A stretch of DNA of 64,000 nucleotides from Salirhabdus euzebyi (GTDB lineage Bacteria > Bacillota > Bacilli > Bacillales > Alkalibacillaceae), in contig NZ_JACHGH010000002.1 of the NCBI RefSeq assembly GCF_014207435.1, forward strand, positions 62,001 through 126,000, written 5' to 3'. The translations under genes were made by a program, and so were the position numbers. The stretch's first letter is position 1. Each line of letters begins with the position of its first letter. Positions 42,896 through 52,350 of the stretch are shown here, one piece after another. A model generated the notes under the pieces. It saw only the letters and a program-made list of their open reading frames with translations. It did no database searches and had not been told where the DNA came from.

Positions 42896-43954
42896 ATGGA
42901 ACATTTACAGCAGAAATTAGCAGAAGTACAAAGAAAAGAGAATCTATCTAATCGTCCAGCTTTTTTAGGCGAAGGAGCATGGCATTATGCCTTTTTAGCT
43001 ACATTGAAAACTGGTGAGCAATTTGTTATTCGTTTCCCTAAGGAAGTTGCGTATGGGAGAAAAGTTGAATTCGATGAGAAGGAACTTCGTGCAGAGTATG
43101 GTGGTACGCAAGCTTTTTACCAGTTTGCTAATCAAGTCCAACCTCATATTTGCCCGTCTTTTTTTACTTATTACATTCATCCAGAACTAACCTATACGAT
43201 GGAAACTTTTGCTGGTAGCACGATTAACTTACATGCGTTAACAGAAACGGAAGCATTTGAAATTGGTGCACAGTATGGTCACTTTTTTATGGAAATGAAC
43301 AAAAGACCAGCTCCTTTAGAGGGAATTGGTTATTTAGCGTGGGACGAACATAAAAACATAATTCGCGGGTCCCATCAGTCAAATATATCTGTCTTCATGG
43401 AAGAGGAAAATCACGAACTTTTAGAGGATTTAAAAGTATTTAAGCATGCATCTGGTACGCTAAAAATCATTGAAGCTAAATTGAAAGAGTGTTTACAAAC
43501 AAGAAATATAACGGAGAAAAACATTTCCTTTACGAATCAAGATACATCACCGGAAAATATTTTAATTCATCATAAACAAATTAAAATAATTGATCCTTTT
43601 CCTGTACTTTATTATGGACATGCCTTTGCCGGAAACTTTATAAACAATTATCAAACACTGTTTTTAGCTTTACATAATTCTCCTCGATATAAAAAACATG
43701 AATTTACAAAGGTTCAACCGATATTAGAAGCAGTTGCAAATGGGTTTAGTAATAGCTACACAGGTCCCGACAAAGAAATGGGTGAACTAGTGAAGCGAGA
43801 AGAATTCATACAATTGTTCCAAACGACAGTTGATCATATTCGCTTATCTGAAGGAGAGCTTCCAATGGAAAAACAACTGCGGTATGGCACAATAGACGTA
43901 ATCCAACGGAGAATACCTGCTTTTTTAAAAAAACTAGAACAATTTCAACTTTAA
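42896..43954 (+). CDS. Phosphotransferase-family kinase-like protein
   Basis: A 352-residue protein with the aminoglycoside/choline kinase fold. The N-lobe has FLGEGAWHYAFLA (Gly loop) and FVIRFPKE (Lys). The catalytic loop reads TNQDTSPENILI, with the usual HGD changed to NQD, while Asp and Asn are kept; the metal site is KIIDPFPVLYYG in place of IDWE. It may phosphorylate a small molecule; an antibiotic resistance role is not supported. TGAGGTATAATC precedes the ATG. Confidence 0.75.
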   Translation: MEHLQQKLAEVQRKENLSNRPAFLGEGAWHYAFLATLKTGEQFVIRFPKEVAYGRKVEFDEKELRAEYGGTQAFYQFANQVQPHICPSFFTYYIHPELTYTMETFAGSTINLHALTETEAFEIGAQYGHFFMEMNKRPAPLEGIGYLAWDEHKNIIRGSHQSNISVFMEEENHELLEDLKVFKHASGTLKIIEAKLKECLQTRNITEKNISFTNQDTSPENILIHHKQIKIIDPFPVLYYGHAFAGNFINNYQTLFLALHNSPRYKKHEFTKVQPILEAVANGFSNSYTGPDKEMGELVKREEFIQLFQTTVDHIRLSEGELPMEKQLRYGTIDVIQRRIPAFLKKLEQFQL

Positions 43955-43972
43955 TCAAAGGATGTTTCATTT

Positions 43973-44641
43973 ATGTTTAAAAAGTTACCAGCTGATTGGG
44001 CTCCTTATATACAAGAGGAATTGACAAAACCTTACTTCCTAAATTTAGAACAATTTTTAATGGAGGAATATACACATTATCGTGTTCATCCAAAAAAGGA
44101 AGATATTTTTAATGTTTTCGATTATACGCCTTTTCAAAAAGTGAAGGTCGTTATTTTAGGGCAAGATCCATATCATGGACCCAATCAAGCTCATGGACTA
44201 AGTTTTTCTGTTCAACCGAATGTTTCCGTTCCTCCATCGTTAAGAAATATTTTCAAGGAGTTAGAGAGTGATTTAGGGTATAAGGCACCTCAACATGGCC
44301 ATTTATTAAAATGGGCGGATCAAGGTGTACTTCTGTTAAATACGGTTTTAACAGTACGGGAAAATGAAGCGAATTCACATCGTAATCAAGGTTGGGAAAT
44401 GTTTACGGACAAAATACTAGAAGTAATAAATGACAAGAAGGAACATGTCGTTTTTGTCCTGTGGGGGAATCATGCAATTCAAAAAGCAAAGAAAATCTCT
44501 CGCGAAAAGCATTATGTTCTAAAAGGACCACACCCAAGTCCACTTTCTTCTTACCGAGGCTTCTTCGGTAGTAAACCTTTTTCAAAAGTGAATAGTTATT
44601 TGAAAAGTGTCGGTAAAGAAGAAATTAATTGGCAACTATAA
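43973..44641 (+). CDS. ung: Uracil-DNA glycosylase
   Basis: Removes uracil from DNA in base excision repair. The 222-residue family 1 enzyme has the water-activating loop [19 protein letters not shown], the uracil pocket [18 protein letters not shown] and the DNA intercalation loop [34 protein letters not shown] precedes the ATG, 18 bp after the kinase-like gene, so they may be co-transcribed. A terminator follows. Confidence 0.97.
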   Translation: MFKKLPADWAPYIQEELTKPYFLNLEQFLMEEYTHYRVHPKKEDIFNVFDYTPFQKVKVVILGQDPYHGPNQAHGLSFSVQPNVSVPPSLRNIFKELESDLGYKAPQHGHLLKWADQGVLLLNTVLTVRENEANSHRNQGWEMFTDKILEVINDKKEHVVFVLWGNHAIQKAKKISREKHYVLKGPHPSPLSSYRGFFGSKPFSKVNSYLKSVGKEEINWQL

Positions 44642-44649
44642 GAATAAGA

Positions 44650-44689
44650 AATGGCCTTCCAGCTTCTTTTCAGAGTGGAAGGCTTTATT
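44650..44689 (+). terminator. Terminator after ung
   Basis: A stem GCCTTCCA / TGGAAGGC extended by A-T pairs, with a 14-nt loop and TTTATT. Confidence 0.78.
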
Positions 44690-44789
44690 CTATAGAAAAA
44701 TAGAAATTAATTCTGTAATTGCCTACACTTTGACGACCTCTCTTTCGTACAGTAGGAGTAGTACATTTGTTTAAGGGAGGTAACTCATA

Positions 44790-45470
44790 ATGCCACCGAA
44801 TATGCAACGACCTAACCCATTTAGTATGCGACAGGGGCCACCTAGGATGCCACAAAATACGAGAGGTTTTTTTCAACAACCAAATGCGAATGTTCAAGGC
44901 CAAGCTAGTGGTGGAGGGAATAAGATAGGCGGAATGCTTCAAAAGCTGTTTAAGCGTACACCCAAAACCCCAACTGGAGGCGGTCCCGCAGGCTTTGGTG
45001 CAGGACCAGGCATGGGATCAGGCTTTGGTCCAGGATTCCCAGGATTCGGATCAACTATGGGTGGGGAAAACCTAGGTAATGTAGCAGGAGGAGCGGGATT
45101 AGATAAAGCTACTAGTATGTTAGGAAATGTTCAAAAGGCGATAAACCTAGCACAGCAAGCAACCCCTATGATTCAGCAATACGGTCCAATGGTAAAAAAT
45201 CTTCCGGCCATGTTACAAATGCTTAAAGCGATCAATCAATCAGATGATACAGATGAAGAGGAGAATGATTCCGATGAAGTAGAAACTTTGGATGAGGAGG
45301 AAGATTCAGGAAGTGAGCCTGAGGAAGAAGAAGAAGATGCTGATTTAGAAGCATTTTTAACTGACGAAGATGAAAAGGATAAAGAGGATAAAGAGAAGCC
45401 CAAGAAAAAGAAAACAAAAACAAAAAAACAACCAAAATCAGGAGCATCAACACCAAAAGTATTTGTGTAA
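44790..45470 (+). CDS. YqfQ/VrrA-like low-complexity protein
   Basis: A 226-residue protein with an N-terminal Pro/Gln/Gly-rich region (MPPNMQRPNPFSMRQGPPRM), a Gly-rich stretch, a helical core (MLGNVQKAINLAQQATPMI, QYGPMVKNLPAMLQMLKA), then a very acidic segment and a Lys-rich tail (KPKKKKTKTKK). The pattern fits the YqfQ-like family, related to VrrA and spore-coat associated in bacilli. AAGGGAGGTAACTCATA precedes the ATG. Repeat regions of this type vary in length between strains. Confidence 0.75.
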   Translation: MPPNMQRPNPFSMRQGPPRMPQNTRGFFQQPNANVQGQASGGGNKIGGMLQKLFKRTPKTPTGGGPAGFGAGPGMGSGFGPGFPGFGSTMGGENLGNVAGGAGLDKATSMLGNVQKAINLAQQATPMIQQYGPMVKNLPAMLQMLKAINQSDDTDEEENDSDEVETLDEEEDSGSEPEEEEEDADLEAFLTDEDEKDKEDKEKPKKKKTKTKKQPKSGASTPKVFV

Positions 45471-45570
45471 ATCCCTCATAGAAGGTAGCAGCGCTAATAT
45501 TTGTGAATGAGAGCCATACACTATAAAATAAACATAACAAATCATACAACCACATTAGGGGGTAACCATA

Positions 45571-46530
45571 TTGGCAAATCATTTAGAAAAAGCTACTTTC
45601 GCTGGGGGTTGTTTTTGGTGTATGGTTGAACCATTCGACACCAGACCAGGTATTCATTCCGTTATTTCCGGCTATACAGGTGGTCACAAAGAAAATCCAA
45701 CTTATGAAGAGGTATGTCAGGAAACAACAGGTCATTATGAAGCGGTACAAATTACTTTTGATCCTGCTATTTTTCCGTATGCGGATTTAGTTGAAATTTA
45801 TTGGACATTAATCGATCCGACAGACCCGGGTGGACAGTTTCATGATCGAGGAGGCTCCTATCGCACTGCGATTTTTTATCACAATGATCAGCAAAGAGAA
45901 ATCGCTACAGTATCGAAAAAAAGGCTTGATGAAAGTGGGAAATTTAAGAAACCAATCGTCACGGATATATTGCCTGCATCCACTTTTTATCCAGCTGAGG
46001 AGTATCACCAGGATTACTATCAAAAAAATCCACTTCATTACAAAATGTACAAAAAAGGCTCTGGTAGACAGGATTTTATCGAAAATAACTGGGGTTCCAA
46101 CAAGGGCTTAACAGATTTGAAAAAGACGTTAAACCCAATTCAATATAAGGTTACGCAGGAAAATGGTACAGAAACACCTTTCCAAAATGAATATTGGGAT
46201 TATGAAGGGGAAGGCATATATGTAGACATTGTCTCTGGGGAACCATTATTTTCATCTAAGGATAAATACGATGCTGGTTGTGGATGGCCAAGCTTTACGA
46301 AACCAATATACGATAAACAAATAAAGGAAAAGTTTGATGAATCCTATGGGATGAGGAGAACAGAAGTTAGAAGTAATTATGCAGACTCTCATTTAGGTCA
46401 TGTGTTTGATGATGGACCGCTTGACCAGGGTGGATTACGTTATTGCATTAACTCGGCCGCATTGCAATTTATCCCAAAAGAGGAGATGGAAGAAAAGGGA
46501 TACGGAAAATTACTTTATTTGTTTGAATGA
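45571..46530 (+). CDS. msrAB: Bifunctional methionine sulfoxide reductase MsrA/MsrB
   Basis: Repairs both S- and R-epimers of oxidised methionine. The 319-residue fusion has an MsrA domain (about 1-165, active Cys in [15 protein letters not shown]) and an MsrB domain (about 175-315) with [22 protein letters not shown] and the active Cys in [12 protein letters not shown]. MsrB zinc cysteines are not seen, as in other fused forms. The TTG start lies behind TAGGGGGTAACCA. Single gene. Confidence 0.95.
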   Translation: MANHLEKATFAGGCFWCMVEPFDTRPGIHSVISGYTGGHKENPTYEEVCQETTGHYEAVQITFDPAIFPYADLVEIYWTLIDPTDPGGQFHDRGGSYRTAIFYHNDQQREIATVSKKRLDESGKFKKPIVTDILPASTFYPAEEYHQDYYQKNPLHYKMYKKGSGRQDFIENNWGSNKGLTDLKKTLNPIQYKVTQENGTETPFQNEYWDYEGEGIYVDIVSGEPLFSSKDKYDAGCGWPSFTKPIYDKQIKEKFDESYGMRRTEVRSNYADSHLGHVFDDGPLDQGGLRYCINSAALQFIPKEEMEEKGYGKLLYLFE

Positions 46531-46606
46531 AAAAGAAAGGTGTTTTCTTTCATCTGAAATCGGGTACAAATGTAATAGATAAATAAACATAGTAGTGTCT
46601 AGATAA

Positions 46607-46642
46607 AAGAGCTAAACTCGGTAAGTTCGGGTTTAGCTCTTC
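46607..46642. terminator. Bidirectional terminator between msrAB and the GNAT gene
   Basis: A 14-bp stem AAGAGCTAAACTCG / CGGGTTTAGCTCTT with wobble pairs and a 7-nt loop. Confidence 0.82.
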
Positions 46643-46651
46643 GTGTTCTCG

Positions 46652-47323
46652 TTAACGCTTAAACGGATTTTTCCACTCCATTAATAAGCCATAGTTCAAA
46701 GACTCCTCATCTTCCAAGTAATCTTTTACAGGATGAACGGGAGTTCGTCCTGACTTCAATAAAAAAGTAATGACAGGATCATAAATATGACCTTCAACTA
46801 CTCCTTCCACAAATTGTTGAGGAGAATACACATGGGCATATTTATGATAATTTGGCATCCTTCCACCACCTAGAAGTCTGTCTAATTGCATGTGAATCAC
46901 TACTTCATACATGGACTGCATAAGTACTTGACCTAATCCGTACGATCGATAGGATGGTGACACACATATATCTACTACATATAAGGTGTTTCCCTCGTTG
47001 TTATGATTTCGGATATAACCATTATCTGTTATTTGCTCCCAAGTGTGCTCTTCTCGATCATCTTCAATATCAACGATTAAACCTGTCATGGATCCCACAA
47101 TCTTTCCATCCATTTCTATACAAAGGGCTCCATCTGGAAAGTAAGCAACATGATTTTGAATTTGTTTCACATTCCACCATAGCTCAGAAGGAAAAGGTGG
47201 CGGAAAAGCTTCTTTTTGTACCGATAACAGTTCGTCAAAATCTTCGGTTGTATAATTTCGTACGATCGCATTTTTAGGTTTTTTCGTTTTTTTATCAAAA
47301 ACAAATAATTGTTTATACAACAC
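46652..47323 (-). CDS. GNAT family N-acetyltransferase, 223 aa
   Basis: An acetyl-CoA dependent transferase, larger than the typical GNAT of 150-180 residues. The N-acetyltransferase region has VVDICVSPSYRSYGLGQVLMQSMYE (RxxGxG-like motif A) and GSMTGLIVDIE (beta-4). The C-terminal part, DPVITFLLKSGRTPVHPVKDYL, DEESLNYGLLMEWKNPF, resembles the GNAT domain that in other bacilli is fused or linked to a carbon-nitrogen hydrolase. Here it is free-standing. Substrate unknown. Confidence 0.82.
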   Translation of the reverse strand: MLYKQLFVFDKKTKKPKNAIVRNYTTEDFDELLSVQKEAFPPPFPSELWWNVKQIQNHVAYFPDGALCIEMDGKIVGSMTGLIVDIEDDREEHTWEQITDNGYIRNHNNEGNTLYVVDICVSPSYRSYGLGQVLMQSMYEVVIHMQLDRLLGGGRMPNYHKYAHVYSPQQFVEGVVEGHIYDPVITFLLKSGRTPVHPVKDYLEDEESLNYGLLMEWKNPFKR

Positions 47324-47435
47324 TTATCACCTCTTTAAAAAGTCTCCTAAGTACATCCCATGTAGTATGAATAAGTATAATGATACAATAGCTTATATGT
47401 TAAAAATTTTCACCTATTTGAAATGAGGCATAACA

Positions 47436-48503
47436 ATGAACAATATCTACATATATAAAATTATCCTATCCATTTCTCTATCTATCATTGGAGGAATCCT
47501 CTTTCACTATATACATATACCTTTACCGTGGATTTTAGGCCCTGTGACATTTTTACTTGTCTACAAAAGTATTTGGAAAAAAGAAACGATTTCTTCTCTT
47601 CACCTTCGAAACATTAGTTTTGTGTTATTAGGTATTCAGATTGGCAGTACCTTCACAACACATACATTTGAAAATGTCACACCTTATTTTTTCCCATTTC
47701 TAATGATGACACTGTTACTCATATTTGTAGGTTTATTTGCTGCTTTTTTAATTGCTAAATACATAAACCTTGATATGACAACAAGTATACTGGGTGCTGT
47801 GCCAGGCGGACTTTCAGCAATGATTGCCCTAAGCGAATCCTTTAAAAGTAACACGGTTTATGTAACGATCTTTCATTCTATTAGGCTACTAGCTGTTTTA
47901 TTTATCGTCCCTTTCGCAGCAACCCATCTTTTCTTTCAGGCTAGGGAATTCGAGACTACCTTTACTTTACCAGTGGATAATGGTCATATTGCTACAGTTG
48001 CCCTATACTTTTTGTTTTATTTCCTAGCCAAGGTAGCAAGTAAAAAAGTCCCTGCGAGCTACGTAATCGTCCCAATGATTTTAACAGGAGTTTTGAATGC
48101 AAGCGGCTTTACGATGTACCATCTACCAGCTTATTTTTTTATTGGCGCCCAAATTTTATTGGGAATGTATTTAGGGCATACGGTTTCTGTTAGGGATATT
48201 ATGAAAGTGGGAAAATATTGTTACGTATTCTTATTATTAAATATTGGCTTAATAGCTTTTTCCTTTTTACTCGGTTACTTATTTACTTTATTTACGACGA
48301 TGGATTTAGTAACGGCTATATTGAGCTTTGCTCCAGGTGGATTAGTAGAGATGGCATTAACAGCTGAAGCAGTAGGGGGAGACCCATCGATAGTAAGCTC
48401 TTTACAAGTTATTCGGTTATTAATTATAGTCATATTACTACCATTGTTATTGCAGATGATCATACCTAAATTAGAAAAGAGAGTGAAGGTAGATGGTGTT
48501 TAA
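47436..48503 (+). CDS. AbrB-family membrane protein (putative transporter)
   Basis: A 355-residue protein with about ten transmembrane helices in two repeats. The family marks are repeated glycine motifs LGAVPGGLSAMIALSES and LSFAPGGLVEMALTAEAVGG, and LPWILGPV. Older annotations call it ammonia monooxygenase or AbrB family regulator; both are misleading, and transport is likely. The next gene overlaps its end by 11 bp. GAGGCATAACA before ATG is a weak site. Confidence 0.88.
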   Translation: MNNIYIYKIILSISLSIIGGILFHYIHIPLPWILGPVTFLLVYKSIWKKETISSLHLRNISFVLLGIQIGSTFTTHTFENVTPYFFPFLMMTLLLIFVGLFAAFLIAKYINLDMTTSILGAVPGGLSAMIALSESFKSNTVYVTIFHSIRLLAVLFIVPFAATHLFFQAREFETTFTLPVDNGHIATVALYFLFYFLAKVASKKVPASYVIVPMILTGVLNASGFTMYHLPAYFFIGAQILLGMYLGHTVSVRDIMKVGKYCYVFLLLNIGLIAFSFLLGYLFTLFTTMDLVTAILSFAPGGLVEMALTAEAVGGDPSIVSSLQVIRLLIIVILLPLLLQMIIPKLEKRVKVDGV

Positions 48504-48999
48504 AACCTTTGAGGAATTTTCGATGGAAAAAGTAAAACAATTTTTTGTGAATCAGTGGGGTTCTTCTCAAATTGTTGTTTCTACTGGTATTTTTTCTATT
48601 GATGATTTAGATGGTTTTGTGAGTATAACAGACGGGGGCGAAGTAAATGGGTTACTGTCCTTTACGTTATATGAAGCAGAAAAAGTGTTAGAAATTGTTT
48701 CTTTGGATAGCTTAGAGGAGGGGAAGGGAATTGGATCCAAACTCATTCAACTCGTTGAAGAAGCTGCTGTCCAACGAAGCTGTACGTCGATTAAATTAAT
48801 AACAACGAACGACAATTTGCATGCGGTCCACTTTTATCAAAAACGAGGCTTTCGATTAACTCAAGTTTTTATAGATGCGGTGAATAAAGCGAGAAAGGTG
48901 AAACCCCAGATCCCATATGTAGCATATAACGGCATTTCCATCATGGACGAATGGGAATTTACAAAACCACTTAGTGGGCAAGGGATTATTGAAAAGTAA
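48493..48999 (+). CDS. GNAT family N-acetyltransferase, 168 aa
   Basis: Acetyltransferase with motif A SLEEGKGIGSKLIQLVEEAA (QxxGxG form EGKGIGS) and motif B DNLHAVHFYQKRGFRLTQV. The C-terminal part (VNKARKVKPQIPYVAYNGISIMDEWEF) is typical of a bacillus group of GNATs. Its ATG overlaps the transporter gene by 11 bp, implying translational coupling. Substrate unknown; the pairing with a transporter might suggest a shared metabolite (inference). Confidence 0.85.
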   Translation: MVFKTFEEFSMEKVKQFFVNQWGSSQIVVSTGIFSIDDLDGFVSITDGGEVNGLLSFTLYEAEKVLEIVSLDSLEEGKGIGSKLIQLVEEAAVQRSCTSIKLITTNDNLHAVHFYQKRGFRLTQVFIDAVNKARKVKPQIPYVAYNGISIMDEWEFTKPLSGQGIIEK

Positions 49000-49050
49000 T
49001 GAAAATATAGCTATCATAAATTATTAGCAATAGAAAAGGAGCGATTGACG

Positions 49051-49254
49051 ATGATTCATAAAAATTGGGAAAATAATAAGACTATTAAACAAATTGAATG
49101 TGTACATGCAGATGCAAAAAAATATATTGTCCATAATGTCCTAACACCAGGAAAAGTGTATGATGTTAAAAATGAAACCGATGAATTTTATTTCATTATC
49201 GATAATACAGGCAAAATGGGTGGCTTTTTGAAGGACTATTTCAAAGAAGTTTAA
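49051..49254 (+). CDS. Small protein, DUF6501-like
   Basis: A 67-residue protein starting MIHKNWENNKTIKQIECVHA and containing LTPGKVYDVKNETDEFYFIIDNTGK, a small beta-barrel-like pattern that I recall as DUF6501. Function unknown. TTG 49045 would be possible, but AAAGGAG is spaced for ATG 49051. It precedes sfsA by 18 bp, in the same direction. Confidence 0.75.
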   Translation: MIHKNWENNKTIKQIECVHADAKKYIVHNVLTPGKVYDVKNETDEFYFIIDNTGKMGGFLKDYFKEV

Positions 49255-49272
49255 GTTTGCTGGGGGATTCAT

Positions 49273-49986
49273 ATGTTTTTACCATTTGAAAATAAGCTGC
49301 ACAAGGCAATATATAGAGAAAGAGTAAACCGATTTATTTTAACGTGTCAGCTAGTAGAGACGAATGAACTAATAACCGTTCATCTTCAAGACCCAGGGCG
49401 TCTTATAGAATTACTAGTACCTGAAAATTTCATATATGTTTCTTATCACGATGAGCCCCATCGAAAGACAAAATGGACGGCAGAAATTATCCAAAAACCG
49501 AACGAAACTGTTTTTGTTTCTCTCCGTTCAACGCTACCGAATAGATTAATAAGTATGGCTTTAAAGGCTGGGCAATTAGGTGAATATAAACCTCTAAGCT
49601 ATTCCAAACAAGAGTATACTTATGGACATTCTAGGTGGGATTTTTTGCTCGAAAATGAACAACGGAAGTATTTGCTTGAAGTGAAAAGCGTAACGATGGA
49701 AAAGCAAGGAACTGGTTACTTTCCCGATGCACCAACTAAGCGGGGAAAAAAGCACGTAGACGAACTTCAGGCCATTCAGCAAAGAGGGGAATATCAAACA
49801 GGTATTTTATTCGTTTGTCAGCGAGAAGATATTTCGATTGTAAAACCTGCCGATTGGATTGATCCAGCTTTTGCACAATCATTAAGAATGGCACATGAAA
49901 ATGGGGTAGAAATTAAAGCAAGGGTTTGCCGAGTTGATTTAAAAGGTATTTATTTAGGGGAAATGATACCTGTTGAACTTTCGTAA
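49273..49986 (+). CDS. sfsA: SfsA family nuclease-like protein
   Basis: A 237-residue protein named after sugar fermentation stimulation in E. coli; structurally an OB-like domain plus a PD-(D/E)xK-type nuclease fold. Conserved blocks: VHLQDPGRLIELL, SRWDFLLENEQRKYLLEVKSV (Asp, Glu and Lys of the nuclease core) and FPDAPTKRGKKHVDEL. Its physiological role in bacilli is unclear. Site GCTGGGGGATTCAT before ATG. Confidence 0.92.
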   Translation: MFLPFENKLHKAIYRERVNRFILTCQLVETNELITVHLQDPGRLIELLVPENFIYVSYHDEPHRKTKWTAEIIQKPNETVFVSLRSTLPNRLISMALKAGQLGEYKPLSYSKQEYTYGHSRWDFLLENEQRKYLLEVKSVTMEKQGTGYFPDAPTKRGKKHVDELQAIQQRGEYQTGILFVCQREDISIVKPADWIDPAFAQSLRMAHENGVEIKARVCRVDLKGIYLGEMIPVELS

Positions 49987-50001
49987 AGGAGAGGAAGTAA
50001 C

Positions 50002-50376
50002 GTGTTTCATGTAAAAGGGATTGACCACATCCAACTTGCTGCACCTGAAGGCTGTGAGGAAGAAGCGAGAAAGTTTTTTACAGGCCTGTTAGGATTAAAA
50101 GAAGTGGAAAAGCCAGATGGATTAAAGAAAAATGGTGGGGTTTGGTTTCAATGCGGAAACCAAGAAATACATATCGGAGTAGAAAGTGCTTTTTTAGCTG
50201 CTAAAAAAGCACATCCTGCATTCTACATTGAGCAAATTGAAGAATTATATGAGTATTTAGCAACTCATCATGTTGCTGTAGAAAAGGATAATCGTTTACC
50301 AGGTTACACACGGTTTTACGCAAAGGATCCATTCGGAAATCGACTAGAATTTTTAGAAAGGAAGAAGGATGTGTGA
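50002..50376 (+). CDS. VOC family (glyoxalase/dioxygenase-like) protein
   Basis: A 124-residue vicinal-oxygen-chelate fold protein: GIDHIQLAAPEGCEEEARKFF with the first metal His, then GVWFQCGNQEIHIG (second ligand) and GYTRFYAKDPFGNRLEFLE (Glu ligand). It may be a lyase, a resistance protein or a metal-binding enzyme; the substrate is unknown. The GTG start is behind AAAGGAGAGGAAG, 15 bp after sfsA, so co-transcribed. Confidence 0.88.
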   Translation: MFHVKGIDHIQLAAPEGCEEEARKFFTGLLGLKEVEKPDGLKKNGGVWFQCGNQEIHIGVESAFLAAKKAHPAFYIEQIEELYEYLATHHVAVEKDNRLPGYTRFYAKDPFGNRLEFLERKKDV

Positions 50377-50399
50377 TGGTCACGCATCCTTCTTTTTCT
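50362..50399. terminator. Terminator after the VOC gene
   Basis: A 15-bp stem AAGAAGGATGTGTGA / TCACGCATCCTTCTT with a 3-nt loop and T-run; it includes the stop codon of the VOC gene and faces the next, convergent gene. Confidence 0.88.
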
Positions 50400-50786
50400 T
50401 TACTTCGTTTTTCCTTTTAAATTAAACAATATATTATAGACAAAAAACAAAACACCAACAAGTACAAGTGTTGCTCCAGTTGCTGTACCAGCTATTAAAG
50501 GAGTACTATCCATATTACCTGTTTGCAGCATGATGAATAAGGCTACCATCATGACTGGTAGTCCTATGTTATGTAACCAAAAGTGAATTTTTGCTGAAAT
50601 ATTGTTTGTAAGTTCAGGAAATACAACATATATAAGTCCAATAAGTGTTAAAGCAGTCCATCCAAGTAAATTAAGATGAGCATGAACCCCGGTTAGATTA
50701 TACATATGTGCAGTAGACATATAATATCCAACACTTACACCAAGTAAGAAATAAACAGCAGATATTTTTATTAAACGAATCCCCAT
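50400..50786 (-). CDS. Four-helix membrane protein resembling cytochrome oxidase subunit I fragment
   Basis: A 128-residue membrane protein with four hydrophobic helices. Helix 1 to 2 reads YYMSTAHMYNLTGVHAHLNLLGW, in part similar to haem-copper oxidase subunit I, and a further His pair occurs in IHFWLHNIG. Proteins of this size are annotated as cytochrome-c oxidase in bacilli, but they lack the CuB site. Role unknown; a haem or metal-binding membrane protein is plausible. Single gene with GGAAGGTGGTGAAAATGTA near its start. Confidence 0.65.
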   Translation of the reverse strand: MGIRLIKISAVYFLLGVSVGYYMSTAHMYNLTGVHAHLNLLGWTALTLIGLIYVVFPELTNNISAKIHFWLHNIGLPVMMVALFIMLQTGNMDSTPLIAGTATGATLVLVGVLFFVYNILFNLKGKTK

Positions 50787-50984
50787 TACATTTTCACCAC
50801 CTTCCTGGGAGATATTTTATTACACTACAAAAAAAATTGATATTATACCTTCGTATAATTTTTTATTAAGGCTCTTCTTACATAGGTTGTTGCTATTTAT
50901 TGAAAATTCGAGGTAGCTTATGTTCAGAAATAAAAGCTATCCCGCTATCTTTTTGAAAAATCACCAATCTTTTAGTAAACATCT

Positions 50985-52178
50985 TTATAAATAAAGGCTC
51001 GCTAAAAATATGCCTAAACTTTCTTGATAAATTTCATCAAATTGTGCTAACGGTAATGGATTAACTCCTTGCCCCAGCTCGATCGTAAACCCTGGTCTTC
51101 TCCATTTCTGAATAAACCAATCTTTATAGCCGGCATAACTATCAACTGTTTGAATAGGGGCGTATCCACTAACCCGAGTAAACTCATTTACTATTGTTTC
51201 TGCTTCTGGAGGTGCTAAATTTTCAAATCCCCAATAAATCACCTCTCCTTGAGTATGGAAAGCAAGTGCCCGATTGAATCCACGATTTCCTGTTAACTCC
51301 GCTATTGCAATCGCTTCTGGTTCTGTTAATGGTTGCTCACCAGGATAATCTCTTGGTGCAGGTTGTTGTTCCTTACGTTCTGCTTCAATTTCCCATTTTG
51401 CAGGATATTGATTATTTAAATCTACACCACGAATATTAGCCTTCCAATTAGAGAAATCTGTACTACCATTGTTAATGTTTAAAACCTGTTGTCGATATGC
51501 TTCTTCTTCTGGGGGACCTTCAATCACTAAGTTAACACCATCTGGATTGACCATTGGTACTACCGAAAGTAAAACTTCTTCGTAATAAGGGTTCATATTT
51601 AAACCGCGAATTGGTTGTTGATTTGTCAAAGCGAGTAAATAATCGTTCAAAAAGGTCATAATAATAGGAGTAGTGATCCATTCATTCGCATGGAAAGATC
51701 CATTTACATGTACTTTTTTTGTCCCTTTTCCAATAACGAGTTCGGGAATTGGTTTGTTCATGACCGACTTGCCTATTTCAAACGTACTCATAAATGGATA
51801 AATATATTTAAGTTGTCGCATGTTTTGGATAAAATCTTCATACGTATATGCTTGTTTCCCATTTACAACACGCCAAGTTACTCTTCTTGGTAACGTTATC
51901 GTTTCACCTACATTAAGTTGAGATGTATTTTTTTCTCTATTTACGAATGATAATGATTGAAAAGGGATATTTTGTTGTTGAGCAATAGACCATAGTGTAT
52001 CACCGGCTTGAACAGTATAAGTTTCCGTGACAAATCCAGGAATTCTCACTGTAGCTCCAGTGTCTAATTGGGTAGGGCTAATATTTGGATTGGAATCGAT
52101 AATAAATTGAAGAGGTAGTTGGAAAGTTTGACTATATATCCAAAAATTATCACCTGATTGTACCGTTATATTCATCAA
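50985..52178 (-). CDS. LysM-M14 peptidase (gamma-D-glutamyl-diamino acid endopeptidase I type)
   Basis: A 397-residue cell wall enzyme. Two N-terminal LysM domains (QSGDNFWIYSQTFQL and VQAGDTLWSIAQQQN, residues about 1-100) precede a zinc carboxypeptidase M14 domain: metal ligands in GSFHANEWITTP (HxxE) and His in LAFHTQGEVIYW, catalytic Glu in TIELGQGVNPLP. It matches endopeptidase I of Lysinibacillus sphaericus, which cuts gamma-D-Glu-DAP in spore or cell wall peptides. GGAGGTATTTG before ATG. Confidence 0.9.
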   Translation of the reverse strand: MMNITVQSGDNFWIYSQTFQLPLQFIIDSNPNISPTQLDTGATVRIPGFVTETYTVQAGDTLWSIAQQQNIPFQSLSFVNREKNTSQLNVGETITLPRRVTWRVVNGKQAYTYEDFIQNMRQLKYIYPFMSTFEIGKSVMNKPIPELVIGKGTKKVHVNGSFHANEWITTPIIMTFLNDYLLALTNQQPIRGLNMNPYYEEVLLSVVPMVNPDGVNLVIEGPPEEEAYRQQVLNINNGSTDFSNWKANIRGVDLNNQYPAKWEIEAERKEQQPAPRDYPGEQPLTEPEAIAIAELTGNRGFNRALAFHTQGEVIYWGFENLAPPEAETIVNEFTRVSGYAPIQTVDSYAGYKDWFIQKWRRPGFTIELGQGVNPLPLAQFDEIYQESLGIFLASLYL

Positions 52179-52350
52179 ATACCTCCAGTTTGATCATACT
52201 CTGAACCAATATATGATAAGGACTAGGAGAATATTTATGAAAAAAGCAATAAATTATTCCGAAAAAAATATTTTAAAAAAAGAGGATTTTTACTAGTAAA
52301 CGTATAATAGTATAATAAAGAGTAGACTACCTAATAAAGGAGGGCTTATT

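Noticed and set aside
42896-43954. Aminoglycoside resistance gene
   Set aside because: Only the general kinase fold is shared; the catalytic loop departs from resistance enzymes, and the gene sits next to housekeeping ung.
47436-48503. Ammonia monooxygenase or AbrB transcription regulator
   Set aside because: The protein has about ten membrane helices and no DNA-binding or copper-monooxygenase motif; the family name is historical.
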